A stretch of 8,186 bases of DNA. It comes from Chloroflexota bacterium. Its GTDB lineage: Bacteria > Chloroflexota > Anaerolineae > Aggregatilineales > UBA3940. The notes beneath the pieces were generated by a model. It made no database searches. It had not been told where the DNA came from and saw only the letters and a list, made by a program, of their open reading frames with translations. Shown here in pieces: positions 1 through 6,181 of the stretch. The stretch is taken from the NCBI GenBank assembly GCA_024643825.1, contig JAHEME010000062.1, forward strand, positions 2,078 through 10,263, in the 5' to 3' direction. The position numbers were made by a program, and so were the translations under genes. Every line of letters begins with the position of its first letter. The first letter of the stretch is position 1.

Positions 1-2446
1 AGCCCAGCAGACTCACTCGATTCCCGAACAAGACGGGTTCAGTGAGGGGGATCATGGTGTCTGGCGGATCGAAGGTTCGCGTGCTGGCTTCGATGGTGAA
101 CTCCCCCAGCACGAGTTGATCCCCATCGCCCAATTGAAGAGTCAACGGATAGGTTCCAGCGGCTATGTCTCGTGGCAGGCGCAGCGTATAGCGGTCGGTG
201 ATGAGTTCGCCGACCTGCCATCTCGTGATCGGGTATGACCCGTGAACTGGATCACCCTCATAAAACACGATGTCGCCAAGGCGCAGGGTTACGGAAAAAT
301 TGCGCGGCTGGATGCTCTTGTTTTGCCAGTAGGCGGCGAGATGAAGCGTCTCACCGGGGCGGGCCGTCGTTTGTGGAAGATCGTAGCCAAGCAGCTTCAC
401 GCCCGGCGCAGCCTGAATCGTTGCGGGGAACTGGATCGGCAGGCCACTTAGATCCGGGTGCGGATTAGCGGAGATCGCAAGTGGGCCGGCTTCCGCCTGA
501 AATCCAGCGAAGCCGCCCTCACTGTCCACCAGCGGAAGCCGTGCTCCCGCCTGCGACGAGAAAAGACTGACGCGCACGGTATACGATCCCGGCGGTGTAC
601 CCTGCGGAATCGGCACTTCGATGCGAGTTAGCAGACGCTCACCGGGCGACCATTCCTCAGAAGTGTAGGTCGCATTGACACCGCGTTCGAGCGAGCCATC
701 CCGGCTGGCCTTGACCCAGCACCAATCGTAGGCGTCACAGATTTCTGCCACGAAAGCGTAATCCGGGGCGGGCGCGGGGGCTTCGATCTGCCACAGAAGA
801 TCGACAGCGGCAGATGTTCCCGATTGCGCGGGCGTGAAGCTCGCACCTAGCAGCGTGATTACATGAGCGAAATCGGCGGAAAGCGTGGCAGGGATTCTAG
901 GGGCGAACTCTGGTGGGAGTAAATAGGCCACAAAATCCGGGCTTCCATCCGGGCCGGGAGGTTGCGCGATGCGGTAGGGGGCGATCATCGACTCCCATGC
1001 CGCAGGCGGCATCGCATCGCGGGTATAGGCTTCCAGTGTTGATCCTGATGGAGCTAGCACCAGCGCATCGCCACCGAAAAGTGAGCGCGTTTGAGCTTCG
1101 TCGTGAGCAAGAAATCCAAGCGTTGGATGCCGATAATGAAAGGTGGCGAGATAGGTTGTTGTATCTGGTTGAGGATGTTCGTTGAGATAGTGGGCCAGGG
1201 TCGCGATGTGTGAGTCGTTATCGTAGTAAAGCACGGGGGCAGTGCCCCATCGCTGTAGATCAAGCAGAGTAAATCCTCCACCGATCAGGGTGATGAGCAC
1301 GAGCGCAGCCGGAAGGAGGAATCGTTTTGGTACAACAGCAAAGTGGGAAAGCCATCTCGCGGCGGCGATAACACCCAGCGCAGGGTATAGCGCAATCAAC
1401 GGTGCAAGGCCCACTGCTCGCAGATTGCTCGGTGTGATGCCACCTATTGAGAGGGCGGTGGGGGCGAGCATCACAAGAGGCCAGCACAGGAGCAGTGCCC
1501 CGCGTGCTCGATCCAGGGGAGTGCGTGCCTGCCACAGATCAACAATCGCAACCCCAATTCCGAGTACGAAGAAGGCACTGAGAACAGGGCCAAATATCGG
1601 CTTTCCGGGCAGGTTGAAGCGCCATAGTGGGTCGCCCTTGAACATAAACATGCTCAATGCCAGCCGCCAACCTTGCACGGCTTGCGCCAGGGATTGCGGC
1701 GCGACCTGATCAATGCGGGTGCTGAAGGCCGCCGGATTCTGAAGGAAGAAAATGCCCAGAGGTGCGACCACCAGCAGCGCACACAAGCCGTATAACAGCA
1801 GCGATGAAAGCCGCTTTCCACGCTCGGAATCGGTGATTACGAAGACCAGCAGCGTGATCATCAGCGGGATTGGGAAGAGGCGCACGGCCAGATACGTGTA
1901 GGCCGCCAGCCCAGTACAAACTCCGGCTAATGCCATGATCACAAGCCGCTTCCGAGGGGATTGTGTGCGCAGCCCGATCCACAGCAATCCGAGGCTGAGA
2001 CCCTGAAGCAGGGGCTGAGTCACGGCGCGGTCGGCAAAACGGCTTAGTACCAGATGCCAGAATGCGACGGCGAGCACGGCCATCGCAAGCAACGACAAGG
2101 AATCGCGGCGGCGGTCATCTGAGTACAAAGCACGCATCAGCCAGCCTGTAACCGCGATGGTCGCTATCCCGAACAAGGCCGAGGTCAGACGGAGGGCAAA
2201 CACGACTGGTCCGGTGAGGCGCATGATCAACGCAGCAGCATAAAACCACAGCACTTCTTTGCCTGTGTAGGCCGTAATGAACACCGGGCGGTAATCGCCA
2301 AAGGCAATATCACGCACGATTACGCCGTTCGCGCCTTCGTCAAAGTGAAGGCCAGGCGGAATATGACCGAGCGTGTACAACCGGAGAAACGCCGCCGCGA
2401 GGAGGATCAAAGTAGCATAGAGGAGGAAGCGTCTGCGGGGCATCAT
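1..2446 (-). CDS. GT39/ArnT-like polytopic membrane glycosyltransferase with extracellular beta-sandwich repeats (C-terminus cut by window edge)
   Basis: The minus-strand frame is open from a tandem ATG ATG (2446-2441) to the left edge, 815 codons without a stop, so the C-terminus lies outside the window. Residues 8-24 form the first membrane helix, followed by LHFDEG (33-38); an Asp-Glu pair in the first external loop is the hallmark of GT39/PMT/ArnT enzymes, which move sugars from polyprenyl-phosphate carriers on the outer membrane face. Further hydrophobic segments lie near 84-104, 117-136, 147-158, 168-205, 213-234, 286-303, 315-334, 343-362 and 375-392. Beyond about 400 the chain is soluble. 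Two beta-sandwich-like repeats follow (about 530-630 and 683-785, each ending in a G-T/S-Y-x-[LV]-x-[LV] strand), and a third appears to begin at 807 (NRVSLLG). No in-frame ATG, GTG or TTG lies between the upstream TGA and 2446. There is no clear Shine-Dalgarno. Donor and acceptor are unknown. The family call is fairly secure and the substrate is not. Confidence 0.8.
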   Translation of the reverse strand, partial: MMPRRRFLLYATLILLAAAFLRLYTLGHIPPGLHFDEGANGVIVRDIAFGDYRPVFITAYTGKEVLWFYAAALIMRLTGPVVFALRLTSALFGIATIAVTGWLMRALYSDDRRRDSLSLLAMAVLAVAFWHLVLSRFADRAVTQPLLQGLSLGLLWIGLRTQSPRKRLVIMALAGVCTGLAAYTYLAVRLFPIPLMITLLVFVITDSERGKRLSSLLLYGLCALLVVAPLGIFFLQNPAAFSTRIDQVAPQSLAQAVQGWRLALSMFMFKGDPLWRFNLPGKPIFGPVLSAFFVLGIGVAIVDLWQARTPLDRARGALLLCWPLVMLAPTALSIGGITPSNLRAVGLAPLIALYPALGVIAAARWLSHFAVVPKRFLLPAALVLITLIGGGFTLLDLQRWGTAPVLYYDNDSHIATLAHYLNEHPQPDTTTYLATFHYRHPTLGFLAHDEAQTRSLFGGDALVLAPSGSTLEAYTRDAMPPAAWESMIAPYRIAQPPGPDGSPDFVAYLLPPEFAPRIPATLSADFAHVITLLGASFTPAQSGTSAAVDLLWQIEAPAPAPDYAFVAEICDAYDWCWVKASRDGSLERGVNATYTSEEWSPGERLLTRIEVPIPQGTPPGSYTVRVSLFSSQAGARLPLVDSEGGFAGFQAEAGPLAISANPHPDLSGLPIQFPATIQAAPGVKLLGYDLPQTTARPGETLHLAAYWQNKSIQPRNFSVTLRLGDIVFYEGDPVHGSYPITRWQVGELITDRYTLRLPRDIAAGTYPLTLQLGDGDQLVLGEFTIEASTRTFDPPDTMIPLTEPVLFGNRVSLLG

Positions 2447-2453
2447 GGGGAAG

Positions 2454-2483
2454 GTTGTACCGCAGGTTAGCCCACGATGCCAG
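2454..2483 (-). promoter_or_regulatory. Weak candidate promoter directly before the left-edge glycosyltransferase
   Basis: On the minus strand, CTGGCA (2483-2478, 4/6 match to TTGACA) and TACAAC (2459-2454, 4/6 match to TATAAT) are separated by 18 bases. The -10-like element ends 7 bases before the first ATG, so transcription would begin at or next to the start codon. That would fit the absence of a Shine-Dalgarno there. Both matches are modest and such patterns arise by chance, so this is only a candidate. Confidence 0.2.
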
Positions 2484-2547
2484 CGCGGAAGGTCACCAGT
2501 TTTGCATGAACCGAGTCAGATACAAGTGGTAGAAAACAGGGACTTTC

Positions 2548-2577
2548 GTGACACGTTTTTTGGGGATACCGTGGCAC
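2548..2577. repeat. Imperfect inverted repeat in the 148-base gap after the PLP enzyme gene
   Basis: GTGACACG (2548-2555) and CGTGGCAC (2570-2577) are complementary at 7 of 8 positions around a 14-base spacer that holds a run of six T (2556-2561). It lies 17 bases past the stop of the PLP enzyme gene. The T run is in the loop, not after the stem, so it does not read as a standard intrinsic terminator on either strand. It may be a weak operator or a chance palindrome. The rest of the gap (2447-2594) shows no gene. Confidence 0.25.
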
Positions 2578-2594
2578 AATTCACCCGTTTATGC

Positions 2595-3803
2595 TCACGC
2601 CAGTGCCTGATCCAGATCTGCGATGATGTCGGCGGAATCTTCGATGCCGATGGAAAGGCGCAAAGTGCCTTCGGTGATATGTTGCGCTGCGCGTTGTTTG
2701 GGTGACAGGCCGCGATGGGAGGAACTGGCTGGGTGCGAGACCAGCGTATTGACATCGCCGAGACTGGTCACAGGGCGAATTACCTGGAAGCAATCGGCGA
2801 GGCGGAAAGTTTCGGAGCGATCTACGTTGGCGATCTCGAAGGCCAGCATTGCGCCAAACGCACCTTGGCGGAACTGTGCGCGGGCTGCTTCATGGCTGGC
2901 ATCGGACTCAAGGCCGGGATAGAACACGCGGCTCACGCGCGGGTGATCGACGAGCCAGCGGGCAATTTGCATTGCACTTTCGCAAGCATGGCGCATACGA
3001 AGCGGCAGGGTGCGCAGCCCGCGCAGGGCCAAATACGCATCGAAGGGACTCATCACACCGCCAAGCAAGCGGCGGTTGGTGCGTACTTTATCCATAAGTT
3101 CAGAGGAGCCGGAAACTACCCCGCCCGTTACATCGCCGTGCCCATTGATGAACTTGGTGGCGCTGTGCGCTACGAGATCGGCTCCCATCGTGAGAGGAGT
3201 TATGAGAAACGGGGTCGCAAAGGTGTTATCGATCAGTGTTTTCGCGCCGACCTTCCGGGCGGCTTCGATGACGCTGCCCAGCGAAACGACACGAGCCAGC
3301 GGGTTGGTGAGCGTTTCGCAGATCACCAGCGCGGGGCGCTGCTCCTCAATTGCCTGCCGGAACGTGCCTGCATCCAGCGCATCGGCAAAATGGACATGCA
3401 GCCCCAGATTAGCCCCTGCCCATCCCAGCAGGGTATGTGTCGCGCCATAGGACTGCTTCGCGGCGAGGACGACATTACCGGGCACCACAGTCGCCAGCAG
3501 CGCGGCATGCAGCGCTGCCATCCCGCTGCTGAAGCTCAACGAAACCTCGGCTTCTTCCAGCAGGGCGATGGCTGATTCAAAGGCGGCCTGTGTGGGCGCG
3601 CCGTGTCGGGAGTAAATGTAATCAGCGGGATGATCGGCGGAGCCGCCCGCCGCACCGAGCGCACGGTCGGTCTCCTGCATTGAGCGATGGACAAATCCCA
3701 CTGAAGGCACAATCGAAGGCATGGCCGGGGCTGGAAGATCGCCCGGCTCCTCATGCCCGGAGGAAACAGCGAGGGTGTAGATACTGCGTTTGAAGTCGGG
3801 CAT
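2595..3803 (-). CDS. Cys/Met-metabolism PLP-dependent enzyme (cystathionine gamma-synthase / gamma-lyase / methionine gamma-lyase family)
   Basis: This is a 402-residue cytosolic PLP enzyme of fold type I and normal family length. Visible family residues are YxYSR (62-66, whose Tyr and Arg bind the phosphate of the neighbouring subunit's PLP), SSGMAA (92-97), Tyr119 in SYGAT (cofactor-stacking Tyr), IDNTFATP (191-198, Asp192 contacts the pyridine N), HSATKFINGHGD (213-224, Lys217 forms the Schiff base), TSLGDVNTLVSHP (346-358) and RLSIGIED (382-389, Arg382 binds the substrate carboxylate). The ATG at 3803 is chosen because GGAGG (3817-3813) lies 9 bases upstream. An upstream ATG at 3896 would add 31 unrelated residues and overlap gene B. 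The usual Asn of the NPT motif is Ala69, and the position of the catalytic Cys of true methionine gamma-lyases is Ala121. The family is certain, but the choice between transsulfuration synthase, gamma-lyase and O-acylhomoserine sulfhydrylase cannot be read from the sequence. Confidence 0.92.
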   Translation of the reverse strand: MPDFKRSIYTLAVSSGHEEPGDLPAPAMPSIVPSVGFVHRSMQETDRALGAAGGSADHPADYIYSRHGAPTQAAFESAIALLEEAEVSLSFSSGMAALHAALLATVVPGNVVLAAKQSYGATHTLLGWAGANLGLHVHFADALDAGTFRQAIEEQRPALVICETLTNPLARVVSLGSVIEAARKVGAKTLIDNTFATPFLITPLTMGADLVAHSATKFINGHGDVTGGVVSGSSELMDKVRTNRRLLGGVMSPFDAYLALRGLRTLPLRMRHACESAMQIARWLVDHPRVSRVFYPGLESDASHEAARAQFRQGAFGAMLAFEIANVDRSETFRLADCFQVIRPVTSLGDVNTLVSHPASSSHRGLSPKQRAAQHITEGTLRLSIGIEDSADIIADLDQALA

Positions 3804-3812
3804 AGCAGGAAA

Positions 3813-3817
3813 CCTCC
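3813..3817 (-). promoter_or_regulatory. Ribosome binding site that fixes the PLP enzyme start
   Basis: GGAGG (followed by TT) on the minus strand lies 9 bases before the ATG at 3803. It lies in the 37-base gap after gene B and decides the start in favour of 3803 over the upstream in-frame ATG at 3896. Confidence 0.8.
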
Positions 3818-3840
3818 ACGAAGACAGGATGGAGATGATC

Positions 3841-4944
3841 TTACTTTGCCGCCCCATCCTCCGCAATGAGTCGTTCCAGCCGCTGAAGATCGGCACGGAA
3901 GAAGGGAGCCAACACGATCCCGACGAGGAAACGCAAGCGCTGGTTTGCCAGGCGAACGCGCATCGTCAGACGAACGCGGTCATTTTCCAAAGATTCAATC
4001 TGGTATGTTTCGAGCATTTTGAAGGGGAAGTTCAACTGGTTCATTTCCGAGGTGAAGGATTCATACGGACGCCAATCCACAATCGTCTCTTCGATAGTCC
4101 CCAGCCCGTGCGCGCAGTGATTCTGTGCGCCCACACCGAGCCGACCCTCCGGGCGCAAGAATGGTGTCCAATCCCGCAGGTTCTGCCAGCGAGTTCGTTT
4201 GTGTGGGTCGTTCAACCAGTCCCACAGCACAGGCGGCGAGACATCGTACTCGTGCGTCAATGTCAGATCCGCCTTTGAATCTTCAATGGCCTGATGCCGG
4301 GTATCATTCAGCGTTTGATACTGCGATTTCAAATCCACATGCGCCGTCTTAACTTCCCCGAAATGCGGATAGCTGGCCGTGTTAGGAATCATTGTGTCGG
4401 CACTAATGCCCATATGAGTCAGGCAGGTTTCGGTATACAGCGCATACGCGCGTCGTGGGCCTTCTTCCCCCACCGCCTGATCCTTGAGCAGGCGGTCGCG
4501 CACAAGGGAGACATCAAGACCCATCAGGTTGGATCCACCCTCGATATCACGCGCAATGAACTCCCCGTGATGGATCAGAAACTTGAGATCAAGATTGGGA
4601 ATGTTGATGCACGCTTTGCAATTACAGGTCGTGTTGCGCCGGATCGTGAGGACGCGATCCCGAAACGCAGCGTACGTTCCTTCGGTTAATTCCAGCAGAG
4701 CATCGCCGCGCGGCAGGTCTTCGTCATGCGCATAGGCAAGGATCGCCCCGCCTTCCAGCGAAGCCAGCGTCATAGGTGGGATCAGATAGTCGCTGATCAA
4801 TTCGTAGAGTTCCTTCAAGACACCCTGCGCGTGATCCAGTTCGACATCCGTGAGATATTCGTCAAAGCCAGAGATATCCGCCAGAACGATGTATCCCTGG
4901 GATACGGGTGCATGTGCATGATCGTGAGTTGCTGCTTGCGTCAT
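3841..4944 (-). CDS. Protein B: DUF2652-type cyclase-like domain with degenerate active site, fused to SRPBCC domain
   Basis: This 367-residue soluble protein is a paralogue of the upstream gene. Residues about 17-170 resemble a class III nucleotide cyclase fold. ADISGF (22-27) keeps the first metal Asp (Asp23), but the second motif reads SLEGGA (62-67) where a cyclase has KxxGDA, so the adenine-contact Lys is Ser62 and the second metal Asp is Gly66. The VN motif is VS (145-146), and the following Arg is displaced (Arg149 or Arg151). A CxCxxC cluster (Cys107, 109, 112) precedes LDLKFLIHHGE (118-128). Residues about 225-362 form an SRPBCC (START/polyketide-cyclase-like) ligand-binding domain with WDWLNDP (241-247), NHCAHG (275-280) and DWRPY (290-294). 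The N-terminus is His-rich (His7, 9, 11). It starts 3 bases after the stop of A, with GGAG 8 bases upstream inside the end of A, so the two are probably translationally coupled. The catalytic loss is read directly; a regulatory or pseudo-cyclase role is inferred. Confidence 0.85.
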   Translation of the reverse strand: MTQAATHDHAHAPVSQGYIVLADISGFDEYLTDVELDHAQGVLKELYELISDYLIPPMTLASLEGGAILAYAHDEDLPRGDALLELTEGTYAAFRDRVLTIRRNTTCNCKACINIPNLDLKFLIHHGEFIARDIEGGSNLMGLDVSLVRDRLLKDQAVGEEGPRRAYALYTETCLTHMGISADTMIPNTASYPHFGEVKTAHVDLKSQYQTLNDTRHQAIEDSKADLTLTHEYDVSPPVLWDWLNDPHKRTRWQNLRDWTPFLRPEGRLGVGAQNHCAHGLGTIEETIVDWRPYESFTSEMNQLNFPFKMLETYQIESLENDRVRLTMRVRLANQRLRFLVGIVLAPFFRADLQRLERLIAEDGAAK

Positions 4945-4947
4945 GAT

Positions 4948-6099
4948 CTACGCTCCACTTGGGGCAGCAATCGCCGCAGATGATTCCATGCTGGAAGGCT
5001 GCTGATCAGATGCTTCCTTCATCAACATTTCCATTTGATCCATTGGCTTCTGAAGCATTTTGCCCATTATCATTTTGAGCAGCCCCGTTCCTACCGCGAT
5101 GCGACTGATCATCGTTTGCTGCTTGAACTTCATGGTACTAAGAACTCGTGTCCCCTGTCCGTTAGGGAGCGCCTCAAGCGAGTATGTGCTCAAGAAATCC
5201 ATCCAGGACTCGTGTCCGGCATGGGTGATATTCTCGAAAGTGTAATAGTCGAAAGGACGCCAGTCCAGAATGGTTTCCACAGAGAGCTCATCTTTCCCGT
5301 GTGCACAGTGATTGCGAGCGCCCTTCCCGGTACGTCCTCGCACTTTTGAGGCTGTGCTCCAGATAGCGCCTTGACCATACAGGGTCCTTTTGCGAGGATC
5401 CGTAAGCCAGTCCCATACAACTGGCGGCGGCTGTGAGAATTGGAATGTCAGTTGTATTTCAGCCTCTTCAGGCGATATGAACACCCGACGCTCTTCCGTA
5501 AGCTCCTTGTATCGCTCCCGCAGATTCAACGCATAGACTTGCACCTGTCCCAGATGTTCGTATTCCTCAACCTGCGCGTGCATCTCCCCCGGTTCAATTT
5601 CCATTTGTTTGAGGGCGGCTTCGGTAAAGAGGGTGTACGCCTTCCAGCCAGTCTCTTCTACGATGTGATTCTTGGTGAGTCGGTGCAGCAGGTTGACATC
5701 GGAACCGACCAACTCCCGGCTGCCCAGTACATCCTGTAGAATGTAGCCGCCATAGTGAACCATGAACTTCAGGTCGAGCATGGGGATCGCACGGCAGGCA
5801 TTGCATTCACAGGTAGTACGGTGAACGATACGAGTCACTTTGTCGCGGAAGGCGACATAAGTCGCTTCCAACAATTCGACCAGCATCTCGCCGCGTGTCA
5901 ATCGTTCTCCTGGAGCATGTGCGAAGACCGCATCGCCCTCCAGTTTGGCAAGGGTAAGCACGGGCTGGAAGTGATCGAGGATCAGTTCGAGAAGCTCGGC
6001 AAGCACTTCCTGCGAGTGCTCTAATTCTGTTTGCGCAAAGTAGGCTGTAAAGCCGCTGATATCCCCGATGACCAGATACCCCTCATTCGTGCTCCCCAT
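4948..6099 (-). CDS. Protein A: DUF2652-type class III cyclase-like domain with intact motifs, fused to SRPBCC domain
   Basis: This soluble protein has 383 residues. Residues about 7-165 match the class III nucleotide cyclase pattern: GDISGFT (12-18, Asp13), KLEGDA (52-57, Lys52 and Asp56; the Asp-Asp spacing of 43 is close to that of known cyclases), and GSDVNLLHRL (132-141, Asn136 and Arg140 with the canonical +4 spacing). The base-specifying position 7 residues before Asn136 is Glu129, so ATP versus GTP preference cannot be assigned. A CxCxxC cluster (Cys97, 99, 102) precedes LDLKFMVHYGG (108-118). The SRPBCC domain covers about 215-325, with WDWLTDP (229-235), NHCAHG (263-268) and DWRPF (279-283). 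A Met-rich helix follows (343-360, seven Met) and then a low-complexity tail. The ATG at 6099 is supported by GGAGG 7 bases upstream. The gene is followed by paralogue B after 3 bases. DUF2652 proteins have no established function that I know of. Fold and fusion are well supported and the enzymatic activity is inferred. Confidence 0.88.
   Translation of the reverse strand: MGSTNEGYLVIGDISGFTAYFAQTELEHSQEVLAELLELILDHFQPVLTLAKLEGDAVFAHAPGERLTRGEMLVELLEATYVAFRDKVTRIVHRTTCECNACRAIPMLDLKFMVHYGGYILQDVLGSRELVGSDVNLLHRLTKNHIVEETGWKAYTLFTEAALKQMEIEPGEMHAQVEEYEHLGQVQVYALNLRERYKELTEERRVFISPEEAEIQLTFQFSQPPPVVWDWLTDPRKRTLYGQGAIWSTASKVRGRTGKGARNHCAHGKDELSVETILDWRPFDYYTFENITHAGHESWMDFLSTYSLEALPNGQGTRVLSTMKFKQQTMISRIAVGTGLLKMIMGKMLQKPMDQMEMLMKEASDQQPSSMESSAAIAAPSGA
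4953..4956 (-). promoter_or_regulatory. Ribosome binding site of gene B inside the end of gene A
   Basis: GGAG on the minus strand lies 8 bases before the ATG at 4944 and overlaps the last codons of A, whose TAG (4950-4948) is separated from the ATG by only ATC. This arrangement is typical of translational coupling and of a fixed ratio between the two products. Confidence 0.7.
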
Positions 6100-6106
6100 T
6101 GACTTT

Positions 6107-6111
6107 CCTCC
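6107..6111 (-). promoter_or_regulatory. Strong ribosome binding site of gene A
   Basis: GGAGG, inside a longer purine run (GAGGGGGAGGAAAG), lies 7 bases before the ATG at 6099. It is the longest purine-rich site of any gene in the window and suggests efficient initiation independent of the upstream glycosyltransferase gene. Confidence 0.8.
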
Positions 6112-6149
6112 CCCTCAACTATCTCCTGCTGCCCGGCGCAATTCTATTC

Positions 6150-6178
6150 ATCATAGCGGAGCAGGATAAGCGCAGCAA
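6150..6178 (-). promoter_or_regulatory. Candidate housekeeping-type promoter for the A-B-PLP enzyme unit
   Basis: On the minus strand, TTGCTG (6178-6173, 3/6 match to TTGACA) and TATGAT (6155-6150, 5/6 match to TATAAT) are separated by exactly 17 bases, in the 82-base gap between the glycosyltransferase stop (6182) and the ATG of A (6099). Transcription would begin near 6143, leaving a leader of about 43 bases that contains the ribosome binding site. The -35 match is weak. No terminator hairpin for the upstream gene is visible, so read-through from it is also possible. Confidence 0.4.
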
Positions 6179-6181
6179 GCC

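Noticed and set aside
1242..1709. 155-codon plus-strand open frame and several short minus-strand frames in the first 2.4 kb
   Set aside because: They overlap the uninterrupted 815-codon minus-strand frame of the membrane glycosyltransferase, which alone shows membrane helices and the Asp-Glu motif.
2548..2577. Intrinsic terminator after the PLP enzyme gene
   Set aside because: The T run lies inside the loop of the imperfect inverted repeat, not after the stem, and the stem has a mismatch, so it does not fit a terminator on either strand.
2445..2705. Small plus-strand gene in the gap between the PLP enzyme and the left glycosyltransferase
   Set aside because: Half of it is antisense to the end of the PLP gene, there is no ribosome binding site, and the product has no recognisable features.
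2715..3575. 286-codon open frame on the plus strand
   Set aside because: It lies entirely antisense to the PLP enzyme, whose catalytic motifs are unambiguous, and its translation shows no recognisable domain. It is a shadow of the real reading frame.
3804..3896. N-terminal extension of the PLP enzyme to the ATG at 3896
   Set aside because: The extra 31 residues do not resemble the family and would overlap gene B by 56 bases. The start at 3803 has its own GGAGG.
3790..4278. 162-codon plus-strand open frame
   Set aside because: Antisense to the 3' half of gene B, with no domain pattern or independent start signal.
3841..4944. Gene B as a decaying pseudogene
   Set aside because: The frame is intact over its full length, it has its own ribosome binding site, and the CxCxxC and SRPBCC signatures are preserved. 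The active-site changes are specific substitutions, not random damage.
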